From Choristoneura fumiferana (lineage: Eukaryota > Arthropoda > Insecta > Lepidoptera > Tortricidae), in assembly GCF_025370935.1 (NCBI RefSeq), contig NC_133485.1, forward strand, positions 18,031,295 through 18,095,294: a stretch of DNA of 64,000 bases, read 5' to 3'. Both the position numbers and the translations under genes were made by a program. The notes beneath the pieces are model-generated. The model worked only from the letters and a program-made list of their open reading frames with translations. It had not been told where the DNA came from and made no database searches. Below, one piece after another: positions 33,101-40,756 of the stretch; positions within the stretch are counted from its first letter, which is position 1; each line of letters begins with the position of its first letter.

Positions 33101-33209
33101 AGGCAACCACAAAAAGCCCGACGTAACTGTCAAAGATGACTCTCCTAAATCGAAGGACCAGGAGATTTCCAACAACGACAAAACTGAGGTCGTGACAACT
33201 TATCTATGA
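12051..33209 (+). CDS. Gene A: NRF-6-like (nose resistant to fluoxetine) acyltransferase-3 family membrane protein, complete, 15 exons
   Basis: Exons: 12051-12120, 14593-14729, 16221-16379, 19700-19859, 21964-22156, 22264-22348, 23277-23443, 24615-24693, 25753-25856, 26245-26418, 26759-26903, 29834-29923, 30888-30987, 31140-31282, 32994-33209. All introns are GT/AG and all phases join, giving 673 residues, normal for the family. Residues 1-17 are a hydrophobic signal peptide. Residues 37-140 form the NRF N-terminal domain with Cys 42, 51, 89, 94, 110 and 132, and N-glycosylation sites at Asn100 and Asn112. The first membrane helix is about 146-164. The acyltransferase-3 region follows, with His251 in an ILGH motif, ISGF at 291-294, an RWLRLTP motif near 321-327, and the family hallmark WW...LLYIDNY...C...SWY at 364-386. 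C. elegans NRF-6 affects yolk/lipid transport and drug uptake, and Drosophila drop dead is in the same family; the substrate here is unknown. Exon 5's start is the least certain junction. Confidence 0.92.
13013..13588. mobile_element. TIR element with a large internal palindrome, gene A intron 1
   Basis: The ends GGGTGGGCCCTGTAACAGAAG and CTCCTGTTACAGGGCCCACC are inverted. Inside, about 95 bp arms (13275-13370 and 13388-13490, containing GAATCAGGCAATGTTGGGGC) face each other. A diverged relative is at 46425-46650. Confidence 0.65.
14038..14290. mobile_element. Chimera of two foldback MITE families, gene A intron 1
   Basis: The first part (GTACCACTACCATGAGTTTA...) is half of the palindromic family seen whole at 53252-53394. 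It then switches to the GTGTCAGAGGGACC / TTTCGTAGTAGCCC foldback family found at 20205 and 28225. Confidence 0.6.
14593..14729 (+). CDS. Gene A exon 2 (start of NRF N-terminal domain)
   Basis: The exon follows TTCTTAG and ends before GTGAGC. It encodes DDFDGCLLAPGDKYCYFDG, the conserved opening of the NRF domain with two cysteines. About 11 of 137 bases differ from gene B. Confidence 0.9.
14884..15147. mobile_element. TIR MITE, gene A intron 2
   Basis: The left end GCGTTTTCACATTATCCGAT is mirrored by ATCGGATTGGATAATGTGATAACGC at the right. The interior is enriched in ATCGGATATCGG-like palindromes and has no ORF. Confidence 0.65.
15960..16198 (+). mobile_element. TTTC-tailed retroposon, gene A intron 2
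   Basis: The body includes TGAAAATCAGCGCCACGGCT and ends GTTAAATAAATGTA plus (TTTC)8. Related tails occur at 21767-21785 and 33609-33911. The left edge is approximate. Its tail ends 22 bp before exon 3. Confidence 0.55.
16221..16379 (+). CDS. Gene A exon 3 (NRF N-terminal domain)
   Basis: It encodes 53 residues including GLCVTQTC and LDACINAT, which carry three conserved cysteines and glycosylation sites. Only 2 of 159 bases differ from gene B, far fewer than in exon 4. The acceptor lies 22 bp after a TTTC-tailed retroposon. Confidence 0.93.
17924..18112. mobile_element. MITE rich in TAGCATGCT palindromes
   Basis: The arms (ACATGCTAGTTACTAGCACG and TAGCATGCTAGTAACGAGCA) are inverted, and TAGCATGCTTATAAGCATGC lies between. 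It is nested in the 16996-19462 element. Confidence 0.5.
18120..18605 (+). mobile_element. RTE/BovB-like LINE reverse-transcriptase C-terminal fragment
   Basis: Read across small frameshifts it gives FNQCVLPVMTYGAETWLC, then KDKIRNETIRHRTKVIDIAH, WQWAGHI, RPPARWRDDLRKAAG and GEAYVRTA, followed by a TGATGATGAA tail. It is 5'-truncated and dead, in gene A intron 3. Confidence 0.88.
19700..19859 (+). CDS. Gene A exon 4 (end of NRF domain, first membrane helix)
   Basis: It follows ATTATACAG and ends before GTAAGT. It encodes FFCTDF and a hydrophobic helix around YVVAVVFLTLLMLNVFG. About 19 of 160 bases differ from gene B, so it is one of the divergent exons. Confidence 0.92.
20205..20340. mobile_element. 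Foldback MITE, gene A intron 4
   Basis: The left arm CCGAAGTTCGAAAATCGAAG and right arm CTTCGATTTTCGAATTTCGG are inverted around GTGTCAGAGGGACCG. Copies or pieces occur at 14085, 20845, 28225, 37535 and 55140. Confidence 0.7.
20364..20735 (+). mobile_element. tRNA-derived SINE family S1, with internal insertion
   Basis: It has a full head (GACGACCGGATGGCCAAGTG, B-box GGTTCGATTCCCGG) and the family body. About 106 bp of foreign sequence interrupts it near 20530-20637, before the usual GTCTAGTATCCATAATACAA. Confidence 0.8.
21119..21386. mobile_element. TIR MITE, gene A intron 4
   Basis: CGTCATGACCAAGGAGCTTG on the left is mirrored by GCTCCTTGGTCGTGACC on the right, with inner arms ACTGGAGGTTGAAAG / GTTCAACCTCCAGT. 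Confidence 0.65.
21590..21785 (+). mobile_element. TTTC-tailed retroposon, second copy
   Basis: It shares CATTATGCTGAG with the copy before exon 3 and ends GATTAATGTATTTC plus TTTC repeats. The left edge is approximate. Confidence 0.45.
21964..22156 (+). CDS. Gene A exon 5 (cytoplasmic loop; 5' boundary tentative)
   Basis: The 3' two thirds (SPFTVSRLLL and RRNWKKLVMPSGEG) is nearly identical to gene B and typical of the family. The start at 21964, after CTACTTAG, is the nearby AG that restores phase after exon 4. The more obvious AG at 21999-22000 gives the wrong phase. The first roughly 20 codons diverge strongly between the paralogs. Confidence 0.65.
22264..22348 (+). CDS. Gene A exon 6 (ILGH motif helix)
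   Basis: It encodes AMTAVLVILGHSPLTAFIAV, whose His251 matches the invariant histidine region of acyltransferase-3 proteins. About 13 of 85 bases differ from gene B, the highest rate among clearly aligned exons. Confidence 0.92.
22560..22790 (+). mobile_element. Foldback family E, partial copy, gene A intron 6
   Basis: It contains GAGTTCGAAACGCGTCAGTG, GGAGGTGGAGGAACTGCATG and AAGGTCGCGGGTGAGCAAGG. The full inverted version is at 57572-57965; others lie at 34520 and 49788. Confidence 0.65.
23012..23263 (-). mobile_element. Poly(A) retroposon family P1, directly before gene A exon 7
   Basis: It contains ACGAGCAAGTGTGTCTCCTG through GGTCCTACCACCTGC. It lacks the poly(A) end and stops about 14 bp before exon 7. 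Gene B has no insertion here. Confidence 0.75.
23277..23443 (+). CDS. Gene A exon 7 (FFTISGF membrane segment)
   Basis: It encodes a membrane segment with FFTISGFLLAYNIL and ends in RWLR. Roughly 16 of 167 bases differ from gene B. A poly(A) retroposon copy ends about 14 bp before this exon. Confidence 0.93.
23578..24216. mobile_element. Foldback MITE carrying a nested SINE, gene A intron 7
   Basis: The outer ends GCGTTACGTGGGCCATTTTT and AATGGCCCACGTAGG are inverted. Inner arms TCGGAATCAGGAGTACTATC and GATAGTACTCCTGATTCCGA are also inverted. The right arm is split by a SINE at 23865-24128. Confidence 0.7.
23865..24128 (-). mobile_element. tRNA-derived SINE family S2 with 14 bp target-site duplication
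   Basis: It is flanked exactly by AGATATTATAACAT (23851-23864 and 24129-24142). On the minus strand it has head boxes GCCTAGTGGTTTGTCC and GGTTCAAACC. It is inserted into the right arm of a foldback MITE. Confidence 0.9.
24615..24693 (+). CDS. Gene A exon 8 (LTPVYAV helix)
   Basis: It encodes 26 residues beginning LTPVYAVIIAF. I see no base differences from gene B exon 8 across all 79 bases, which contrasts sharply with the preceding exons. Confidence 0.93.
24755..25274 (+). mobile_element. Repeat family X composite in gene A intron 8, with 14 bp target-site duplication
   Basis: TCTGTTTATTTCAT occurs at 24741-24754 and 25275-25288. Gene B's intron has this sequence once, uninterrupted. The 520 bp insert contains an inverse partial unit (24755-24930) and a forward unit with an intact 74-base tRNA-like module at 25151-25224. 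Confidence 0.8.
25440..25595 (+). mobile_element. Partial TIR MITE (family of 35254-35506)
   Basis: It shares GGATAACTCACGTCTTAAATC and GCACTGCGCGCC with the full copy at 35254-35506. A scrap is also at 50064-50095. Confidence 0.55.
25753..25856 (+). CDS. Gene A exon 9 (family hallmark WW...LLYIDNY)
   Basis: It encodes the DCRRDWWLHLLYIDNY segment and ends in QSW, the strongest family signature in the protein. About 3 of 104 bases differ from gene B. Confidence 0.94.
25980..26140 (+). mobile_element. LINE 3'-end fragment, gene A intron 9
   Basis: It carries ATCTTTATTCAATTTAGGCT and CACCGGTTCGG...CTGTTGAGAAGAA, sequence common in lepidopteran genomes. A shorter piece is at 42240-42315. Confidence 0.55.
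26153..26205. repeat. 53 bp hairpin before gene A exon 10
   Basis: CCAGTACGCTTAGTGTAAG pairs with CTTACACTAAGAGTACTGG over almost the entire length. It is absent at the equivalent place in gene B. Confidence 0.65.
26245..26418 (+). CDS. Gene A exon 10 (membrane segments)
   Basis: It encodes YISGDMQLSIIGMAIF followed by another hydrophobic segment. Three of 174 bases differ from gene B, and the nearby intron sequence is also shared. Confidence 0.94.
26535..26640 (+). repeat. Fragment of large GGTTCCGGAGCC repeat
   Basis: It contains GGTTCCGGAGCCAAAATGGC and CTGTCTGTCTGTCCGTCCG. It is the left end of the repeat seen at 48900. Confidence 0.65.
26759..26903 (+). CDS. Gene A exon 11
   Basis: It encodes 48 residues with NNLYKRGHTNLVCYAMGLAL. 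About 7 of 145 bases differ from gene B, clustered in the first 40 bases. Confidence 0.93.
27104..27370 (+). mobile_element. tRNA-derived SINE family S1, full-length copy, gene A intron 11
   Basis: It starts GACGACCGGATGGCCAAGTG, has B-box GGTTCGATTCCCGG, and ends GAAGTGTCCCATGACATTTT. It is the cleanest copy in the window. Confidence 0.85.
27752..28141 (+). mobile_element. Repeat family X, copy, gene A intron 11
   Basis: It opens ATTGAAAATACAAACTGAAA and has the inverse sequence near 28057-28075. The tRNA-like module is at 27957-28030, with stem GTCCAGC/GCTGGTC. Confidence 0.75.
28225..28355. mobile_element. Foldback MITE (family of 20205), gene A intron 11
   Basis: CCGAAATTCGAAAATCGAAG and CTTCGATTTTCGAATTTCGG are inverted ends around TGTCAGAGGTACGG. 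Confidence 0.7.
28412..28632 (+). mobile_element. Poly(A) retroposon family P1, 5'-truncated, gene A intron 11
   Basis: It runs from CCGCCGTGAAGCAGCAGTGC to TCGTTTGCCATACAATC with a short A-rich end. Confidence 0.75.
28640..29560. other. Gene A intron 11, other repeat sequence
   Basis: It holds the inverse copy of the 7865-8035 repeat (29240-29400) and a repeat end with CAACTCGCACTTGGTCGG near 29530. No exon is apparent. Confidence 0.4.
29564..29735 (-). mobile_element. Repeat family X, truncated copy before gene A exon 12
   Basis: It reads GAAAAATACAAACTGAAATA, then the inverse tRNA-like module and GCACCACATATCTCAG. It lies about 100 bp before exon 12. Confidence 0.7.
29834..29923 (+). CDS. 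Gene A exon 12
   Basis: It encodes a 30-residue hydrophobic segment from KKYRLLFW to FYIDDFE. The donor is GTTGGT, a weaker consensus, but it is the same in gene B. About 8 of 90 bases differ. Confidence 0.9.
30312..30880. mobile_element. Large palindromic element of AATGTACG / GATAATCCG repeats, gene A intron 12
   Basis: The ends GGGAACCAATAATGTAC (about 30435) and GTACATTATTGTTTCCC (ending 30881) are inverted, with many internal units such as GTACGGCATGATAATCGGAAG. An additional run of diverged units lies at 30312-30420. The middle is GC-rich (GCGAGCGAGGC). Confidence 0.6.
30888..30987 (+). CDS. Gene A exon 13
   Basis: It encodes IPLFVRVVYSSAIKMCFGAC and following residues. Its first 31 bases match the last 31 bases of the window, which identifies gene B exon 13. 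A palindromic element ends at the pyrimidine tract of its acceptor. Confidence 0.93.
31140..31282 (+). CDS. Gene A exon 14
   Basis: It encodes ILEWQGWTAISRVSYCAYLI, the conserved 'W...ISR.SYCAYL' segment of NRF-6 proteins, and ends in HM before GTAAGT. Confidence 0.93.
31327..31690 (-). mobile_element. LINE 3' end, gene A intron 14
   Basis: The minus strand encodes RRKKSWLSKIREWTRIASVP and ELCGLARDRDNIQQLIDNL then stops, followed by an AAGAAGAAG tail. This is the typical C-terminus of RTE-like non-LTR elements. Confidence 0.75.
31716..31985 (-). mobile_element. tRNA-derived SINE family S2, gene A intron 14
   Basis: It contains CCAGCCTATATACGTCCCAC and CAAACCACTAGGCCACCACG. CTCACAT occurs on both sides as a possible imperfect target duplication. 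Confidence 0.8.
32018..32262. mobile_element. Foldback MITE, gene A intron 14
   Basis: The arms TTGAACCGACTACAAAAAAC and TTTTTTTGTAGTCGGTTCAA are inverted, with inner arms around AGTCTGAAGTCGGTGC. A copy missing its left end is at 44165-44360. Confidence 0.7.
32994..33209 (+). CDS. Gene A exon 15 (last membrane helix and C-terminal tail)
   Basis: It encodes a final helix (NYCSILAVTYMLSAPCWLLV), the conserved ESPVAQL segment, a charged hydrophilic tail and a TGA stop at 33207-33209. Confidence 0.93.
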   Translation: MLNYCSILAVTYMLSAPCWLLVESPVAQLIKLCLEGGNHKKPDVTVKDDSPKSKDQEISNNDKTEVVTTYL

Positions 33210-33271
33210 TTGTGACAATGACTGTGAATAATTGAAAAATCGAAAACGCAAACTGTCTTAGAAAATATTTT

Positions 33272-33277
33272 AATAAA
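33272..33277 (+). terminator. Gene A candidate poly(A) signal AATAAA
   Basis: This is the first AATAAA after the gene A stop codon, about 63 bases downstream. The setting is AT-rich, as expected for a short 3' UTR. Confidence 0.6.
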
Positions 33278-33608
33278 AACCGAAAAGAAAAAAGCTAGTC
33301 TAGTAGTCTACAACTCTTTTTAGACTTAAACTTCAATAATCAGGACCCATTCAAAAGCGGTTCACTGTTGGAATGCATAAAATCAATATCGCATAATATT
33401 GTTACGCATAATTTTTTTTAGTCGAAAAATTGATATACCTAATCATCTTTATAAACATTGAAAACATAATCGCCACATAGACTAACACTAAACAGCATAA
33501 ATACAAAAATACATAATAATTAATTCGCATCGTCACAAAAAGCATAACTAACATCTTCTTTTTTTTCTAACCTGTGTAATGTGTCACTGCTGTTATAAAT
33601 AAATTATT

Positions 33609-33911
<303 letters not shown>

Positions 33912-34319
33912 ATAAATGTGGTTACTCCAAAAAATTTTAATGTACTAAAATGCCATATAGCAATAAAAATGCTATAGCAAAAGTCATAATATGTTTAGGA
34001 AAAAAGCGAGGTCGACGGAGGTCCGCTTCGCGCACCTCTTATTCTGCGTAGTTTAGGCGCTTCGCGCCTGGACAACATACTAACCTAACATAATTATGAA
34101 GAGCAACTAAACGATCGGCTCAGAAGCATGTATGGCAAAACTTAATCAGTTTAACCAAACTCGAACTAATAAACCAGATTCGATTTGTAGCATTCGAACA
34201 TGGCGGATGTAGACAATATCTAATTTTGCTATTCCTGTTTCTTTGGCTAGTTGAAGTATAATTTTGATAGTGTTTTATGCGGCGATTAACCTTAACAGTG
34301 AACAGTGATCACAAAATTC

Positions 34320-34426
34320 TATATTGCTCTCGTGTCTGACATTTTTTAATGCGCAAATTGTCTCCACGTGGTTTCTGGAATTTTACTATCAAGTTGCAAA
34401 AACTACAACCACCGTACAACGTGCCT
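34320..34426 (-). repeat. Short repeat shared with the 37737-38963 transposon
   Basis: It is a reverse-complement match to 38752-38853 (TGCAACTTGATAG...CCAGAA...GTCAGACACGAGAGCAAT). Confidence 0.6.
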
Positions 34427-34519
34427 CTCAAAGAGAGTTTACTTTGACACTGGCGAAATTGTCCTTATTAATTAGGACAGAAATGCCATATTTTGAAAGA
34501 AGAAGAACTAATAAACCAT

Positions 34520-34775
34520 ATGGTGTACGGTTGTGTCACTCTAAAGATGAGCTCTGGTTGAGTTCGAAACGCGTCAGTGTAGTATGGTGGTGGTGATAGA
34601 TGGGTTTGTGTGATTTGTGTGTGTTCTACAGTGTGGAGGTGGAGGAACTGCATGAACACGCATATTTTGCATAAGCTTAGCTATTGTAAGGTCGCGGGTG
34701 AGCAAGGAAATTCTTTTAGTTAATTGATATGGACATCCGCAAAGTAAAACCTGATTCAATAAATTCCTGACTTAG
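34520..34775 (+). mobile_element. Foldback family E, partial copy
   Basis: It contains GAGTTCGAAACGCGTCAGTG and AAGGTCGCGGGTGAGCAAGG, ending GATTCAATAAATT. Confidence 0.65.
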
Positions 34776-34917
34776 TATTTATTCGTAGGTCAGGCCAGGA
34801 TTTGATTTGGCCATTGTACCTAGTGAATTATTAACAATTTATATTCTATTATTAAATATTTCTTTTCTATAATTAACAATTTCTATTCTATTACTATTCT
34901 ATGTCTTAGGCTGTTTG

Positions 34918-34980
34918 TAGCTCGCACGCGGGCCCAGTGCGGATTGGAATTACACACACCATAGAATTGCTTCGCAGTGT
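34918..34980 (-). mobile_element. Fragment of SINE family S2
   Basis: CACGCGGGCCCAGTGCGGATT and ATAGAATTGCTTCGCA match the body of S2. Confidence 0.55.
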
Positions 34981-35253
34981 CTCAAAGTTATGGAAAAATT
35001 TACTACATGTTAATGTGTTTATTTTGTGAATAGGTAGTTAAATATTCAACGCAAGCGCGGTTATTTTGCATAGGTAACCTACCTTGCGAAATACCGCGGA
35101 GGAGCGAATAAAGTTTATAAACATGGACTTTACCCTTTAATTCTATCTCGAAGCCAGATTTGGTAACTAGCTTCGAAACAGGAAAAATATTCCTGATTCG
35201 AAGCTGGCTATGAAACGAGAATCCTTAGTTCCATCTCGAAGCCAGATTTTATA

Positions 35254-35506
35254 GTGAAATAAAACTGGATAAATCACGTCTTAAATCGAGTTTCGACATG
35301 TTTCTGGCTAATTCGTAGCCCTTACTCCCGGAGCACACGGAGGCTACTGCAAAACGCGCACTGCGCGCCAACGCTCTGCTCGCGCAACTACTCGGACACG
35401 AAACTACGAGTAATACTGGCACACAACTACCCACGTTTTCATCGTCATTTTAAGCTAAAGCTGAACTCGATTTAGGACATACATGAGTTATCCGGTTTTA
35501 TTTCAC
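35254..35506. mobile_element. TIR MITE, full copy
   Basis: The ends AGTGAAATAAAACTGGATAA and TTATCCGGTTTTATTTCACT are inverted, and inner AAATCGAGTTT / AACTCGATTT match too. Confidence 0.7.
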
Positions 35507-35638
35507 TGTGAGTGTCACGATAGTTACATGTCAAGGTTTGGTAGCTAGCTTCGAAATAGGAAAAATGAAAAAACGAGTTGCCATTTTTACCTGATTTTGT
35601 CATTTCACTGAACAGGTTTAGGTTTTTGATCCAATGAC

Positions 35639-35880
35639 TTTTTTTTTTTTTTTTATTCGACTGGATGGCAAACGAGCAAGTGGGTCTCCTGATGGTAAGA
35701 GATCACCACCGCCCATAGTCAACTGCAACACCTGGGTATTGCAGATACGTTGCCAACCTAGAGGCCAAAGAAGGAATACCTCAAGTGCCAGCTATTTCAC
35801 CGGCTGTCTTACTCTCCACGCTGAAACACAACAGTGCAAGCACTGCTGCTTCACGGCAGAATTAGCGAGCAAGATGGTGG
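35639..35880 (-). mobile_element. Poly(A) retroposon family P1 with 16 bp T tract
   Basis: It starts with a poly(T) run then ATTCGACTGGATGGCAAACG, ending GAGCAAGATGGTGG (5'-truncated on the minus strand). Confidence 0.75.
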
Positions 35881-36499
35881 GATGACTGATTGTTTGTAAG
35901 GAAATGATAAAATGAATTCCCCCATTTGAACATTCTGCGTGATTTGATCATAAGTATCCCTTAGATTTGTTCAAATTTTTGATTTGACCATGTCCCTGCA
36001 ACATATATGTATAATACATGTAATAATAATAATATAGACCGCTAAGGTTAACAGGAAACTAAAGTACATTATGTTGTTTTTTTTTAAGTATTAACCTTAG
36101 CTTATTAAGTATAATGTGGGATGGCGGGAGCTCGCCTTTGATAGGCAGGAGTGGAGCAAGAGAGGAGAGGCCTTTGCCCAGCAGTGGGACACAAAAATAG
36201 GCTAATAAAAAAAAAAATAATAACCTTAGCGGTATCCCGACACCGACGACGCTTAGATAAAAAAATATTACTAGATACTTATACTAAATTAACTTAGGCT
36301 AATTTTGCGGGAAATCAGCATAGTCCCCGCGGGATAGGGATAAACGAATTCTTCGCAGATGAAGTCGCGGGCAACAACTAGGTGGTGCATAATTATTTTT
36401 TACTTTTTAGTTGTCAGCGTTTTTTTTCGGGCGTTTTTATTTTTATTTTTGCAGGGGTTTTTTATGTCGGGGGTTAGCGACTCACTAAACTCACTAGAG

Positions 36500-36782
36500 T
36501 CACTGCTTAAGTGGCTAAATAAGAAACAAACAAGCTGAGATATGTGGTGCATAGGGGAAATTAGTACTTTGCCGTTGACCAACAGTGGTGTAGCGGTATA
36601 GCTCGCGGTACGGAATACCGAGGACCTGGGTTCGATTCCCAGTGTTGGTCTTACTTTTCTGGTTTTTCTGTGCATCTATATTTCAGTTTGTATTTTCAAT
36701 TTAGGTTTTACGGGATGACCGTAAAAGTAAAAATTTGGAATTGAAATAAAAAATACAAAAAGATTCCTAAAAACCAATCTTT
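36500..36782 (+). mobile_element. Repeat family X, copy with covarying stem
   Basis: The tRNA-like module at 36577-36650 has GACCAAC paired with GTTGGTC, a compensatory change relative to other copies. It ends AAATACAAAAAGATTCC. Confidence 0.75.
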
Positions 36783-36819
36783 TTTATTTAACTTTGATAT
36801 ATTATTTATTTTAAAAGTT

Positions 36820-37320
36820 TACTAGTGTGTTGGATATCCTGGCTGCAGCATCAGCTCATCCTGTTGCCACCATTGCATTGTTTGTAGAATCAAATACTGA
36901 TCGAAACGAATCCAAACACGATATATCTGCTATGGTTTTTTAAAGTTTACCTACTAGTGTTCTGGATATCCTGGCTGCAGCATTAGGCCGAGAATTCCAT
37001 AATCTTGCATAGTTATATAGCATACGAGTATATGGGTGTTTCAAATTTTAGGTCCCAAATATGTTTGGAAGTAAAGTAAATACCCTTTATGCGTCTAAGA
37101 TTCCTACAGCAGCGAACAAAAGAGCTAAAGATCTTGAAACGGCTGAACCGATTTTGATAAAATATGTCTAACAACCATCGCTAGAAAACCTGCTTTCAAA
37201 TAAAAAAACCGCATTCATATCGGTCCACCCGTTTAACAGCTACAGTGCCACAGACAGACACACATAGCGGTCAAACTTATAACACCTCTCTTTTTGTGTC
37301 GAGGGTTAAAACACGACAGA
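36820..37320. repeat. Dispersed repeat with internal duplications (GGATATCCTGGCTGCAGCAT)
   Basis: GGATATCCTGGCTGCAGCAT occurs twice here and three times at 43200-43520. Both regions continue into CAAATTTTAGGTCCCAAATAT and end with CACAGACAGACACACATAGC. It is unclassified. Confidence 0.6.
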
Positions 37321-37736
37321 CAGACGGGGAAAACAGTGTCACGAAACGGACCCACCTCAGCATAATGCTGGCTCGAGAGCCAGCGCTGGTCTTCCGGCGG
37401 GACCGTGAGGCCGTCATTGTACGCTGCGCGTGCGACCGGACCGTATCTTAGAACGCGACCATTATGATCAGCGCTGCCAACACAAGGGCACTATTATTTG
37501 ACATGCATGGCATTGACATTGACAAGTGAATATATTATTTAATACGAGAGTGAGAGGGACTGTACGATACGAACTTCGCTTTTCGAATTTCGTAGTAGCC
37601 CCCAGGTTGCTCTACACTTAAAATTATCTGATTTTATAAGCTCAGCGAAGTAAGATTTTTTGAAAACAATAAAATAAATAAAATTTAGATTCGGAGATCC
37701 GAAAACCTATTTTTTTGGAAAAATGCCCTATACCTA

Positions 37737-38963
37737 AACTAAAAACTGGAATTCAAGACCAAAAAATGTACGACAATGTTGCCAATGAAATAAAATGTGT
37801 GTACACGTACATTCCTTTTTTTAAGCACACGATAGAATATTCTTTTTATTAGTAATTTCGATTCTATAATTTAAAGAAGTAATTTTGTTTACTTACTTTT
37901 GCATAAATACTAGACGCCTGAATAAAAACTTAAACATTTCGTAATTTTTGGTTGAAAAACTGGTATTGTGCTTGTATTACTTCAGGTATTCAAAACATTT
38001 GGTGCAATAATTTACAATTAAGATAAAATCAAACTAATATTTGAAATAACAAGACGTTTAAAATGGCAGAGGTCAGAGAGTTATTTCATGAAGGCCTCCG
38101 GGAGGTGACACCGCAAAGGTGGCAGTCTTGTATAGACCACGTCATAAAAGTAGAAGATGAGATGTGCAAACTGGACGGATTAATTACTGGAGTTGTGGAT
38201 AAATTAGTTATTCATGTAACTGAATCAGACTCCGACATTATTGATAGTAATTCGGACATTAGTGATGGAGATAAGGAGTTTGAATAAAGAAAAAACTGTT
38301 AAAAAATATTTCATTTAACCTTTTCAAATTCCTTTCCTGTGATTTAATATAAGGCCTCTTATGTCTTGCATAGAGCATTTGTCTCGTATTATGTATGTTT
38401 GTAAGTGCTAGACTAACTAGAGCGCTGTTTTTAGAGTTCTGCACCCAATGGATAAAACCTATTACTAAGACTCAGTTGTCCGTCTGTCATTAGGCTATAT
38501 CTCATAACATAAACCATGGCAGTTGCAATTTTCACAGATAATGTATTCTGTTGCGGCCATAAAAACAAATACGAAAAAAACGGAATAAGTAAAATAAATA
38601 TTCAGGACTACACTGTGGTAGAACAACGCAACCTTATCCTGTTTATGTTCCTTAGAATAAAATTGTCTCAATGTTAGTTCTCAATGGCGGCCTTAAGGCT
38701 TAGGCCAATGTCAGTTAAATTAAAGATAAATATATTCTTCTTCTTCACGTTGTACGGTGATTGTAGTTTTTGCAACTTGATAGCAAAATTCCAGAACCCA
38801 CGCGGCGACAACTTGCGCATTAAAAAATGTCAGACACGAGAGCAATTAAAAAAGGTTGGCGAAACCTGAAAAGTTTATTTAACAGTGACAGAAGTGACAT
38901 TGACAGATTTGACAGACATATCTGTCGTAGATTTTGTGGTCTTGAATTCCAGTTTTAGTATAA
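37737..38963. mobile_element. Miniature DNA transposon retaining a transposase C-terminal ORF
   Basis: The terminal inverted repeats share CTGGAATTCAAGACCA and TACGACA (left 37737-37777, right 38925-38963). The 1.2 kb interior encodes only the 74-residue fragment at 38063-38287, so it looks like an internally deleted copy of an autonomous element. Confidence 0.7.
38063..38287 (+). pseudogene. C-terminal fragment of a DDE transposase
   Basis: The 74 residues begin MAEVRELFHEGLREVTPQRW and continue CIDHVIKVEDEM, then an acidic tail rich in D and S. This pattern (W..C..HV.KVE......D and an acidic serine-rich end) is common at the C-terminus of insect Tc1/IS630-like transposases. The catalytic domain is absent. 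It sits inside a TIR element. Confidence 0.55.
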
Positions 38964-39589
38964 TACCTACCAGTAATCAAATACCATCAATAAAATAGCT
39001 TCCGTCGAGTAAAATATGCTAAAAACTTGTTTATGATGGCTACAGGTCATATACCTATAAAAATCAAAAATCTTGCTGCTTGCATAATAAAACGGTTAAA
39101 CAAAAGGTTTTTAGGAACAAGTTTTTTATTGCTTTGCTAATGCGTTTCATTTGACGTACCTTGCGACGTCATCAAACGTAGGTACCTATATTGCAAGCAA
39201 TAAAGAGGTTAGATGGGGATTCGCGCTTTGATTCATTCGTGCTTATCTAATATTAAGATAACTGTAGTTTTATAATTTTATAATTGGTTTATATCCATTA
39301 TACCCTGTGGATGAGCGGGTCCCTTGGCACAAGCATTGTTTTGCTTAAAAGGTGGCCCCAACCTTGTTCTATTGTAACAATGTATTATTTAAAGCAATAC
39401 ACTTTTTTCATTTTCATTTTCATTCATCCATCCACCATTACGTCTTTAATTATCTATTTAAGACCATTACTCTCATATTTCGTTTACTTTAATTTTTTTA
39501 CCGTACAACGGCAAAACCTACTAGACAACTGGTTGGCAAAACAGTCACTCCAATGGACAAAGCCATATTTAAAAAAAAAACAAGTCTTC

Positions 39590-39769
39590 TTCATCATCAT
39601 CATGTCAGCCGAAAGACGTCCACTGCTGCTGGACATAGGCCTCCCCCAAGGCTCTCCACTCAGACCGGTCTTGTGCTTTCCGCATCCACCGCGATCCCGC
39701 GATCTTAACCAAGTCGTCACTCCATCTTGTTGGAGGCCTACCGACAGCTCGTCTCCCGGTCCGAATTAG
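39590..39769 (-). mobile_element. RTE/BovB-like LINE 3' end
   Basis: It reads CATCATCATCATGTC, then the inverse of the 6211-6449 fragment (CGATCTTAACCAAGTCGTC). Confidence 0.85.
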
Positions 39770-40273
39770 ATGTTAGATTAGACGTAATCTTTTTTTATAT
39801 ATAAAAATGAATCCCTATTTCCCTTGGTCACGGCATCACGCGTGAACGGCTGGGCCGATTTCGCTAATTCTTTTTTTGTTGTGTTTGCTATTGTCAGGAA
39901 AAAGTTCTTATAAAAGATGATGTAGAAATTTAAAAAAAAACTACACCGGGGGCGAGGCCGCGTGCACCAGCTATTGTTTTGTAATTAATTTCTTTATTAA
40001 TTTATATAGAGATGCAGTGAATAATGTTTTGCCATTTTATTTCAAAATGTAGCTTCAGTAAACTTCAGTAAGCTAGTTGAGATAGCAAGATAAATACAAC
40101 TTTTCCGACAAAATACAATGAGAAAACATTAAGCATTCACTAGATCCGTAGAGAACAATCTGCGTAAACAAGTCAGTTGCCCAATGTACTTATGTAGCGC
40201 GTTGAAAGAACCTATTTGACCTCTTACGAGTAGTTGTTTGTAGTTTGTATTTTGTAGTAGTCTGTGTAGTTTT

Positions 40274-40528
40274 GCAGGTGGTAGGACCTTGTGCAAGGTC
40301 CGCCCGGATTGCTACCACCATCTTGCTCGCTAATCCTGCCGTGAAGCAGCAGTGCTTGCATTGTTGTGTTTCGGCGTGGAGAGTGAGACAGCCGGTGAAA
40401 TTACTGGCAAGTGAGGTATCCCATCTTAGGCATCTAGGTTGGCAACGCGTCTGCTATACCCCTGGTGTTGCAAATGTTTATGGGCGGTGGTGATCTCTTA
40501 CCATCAGGAGACCCATTTGGTCGTTTGA
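40274..40528 (+). mobile_element. Poly(A) retroposon family P1, first half of an inverted pair
   Basis: It runs from GCAGGTGGTAGGACCTTGTG to CATTTGGTCGTTTG, abutting an inverse copy. Confidence 0.75.
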
Positions 40529-40701
40529 CGTTGCCAACTTAGAGGCCTAGATGGGATACCTCAAGCGCCAGTAATTTCACCGGCTGTCTTACTCTCCACG
40601 CCGAAACACAACAGTGCAAGCACTGCTGCTTCACGGCAGGATTATCGAGCAAGATGGTGGTAGCAATCCGGGCGGACCTTGCACAAAGTCCTAACATCTG
40701 C
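40529..40701 (-). mobile_element. Poly(A) retroposon family P1, second half of an inverted pair
   Basis: It starts ACGTTGCCAACTTAGAGGCC and ends GTCCTAACATCTGC, about 55 bp before the conserved gene B upstream block. Confidence 0.75.
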
Positions 40702-40756
40702 TGCTAATATATTAGCTAAAGTTTCTAACCCAAAGTCCGCACTATTCAGGTTTGGA

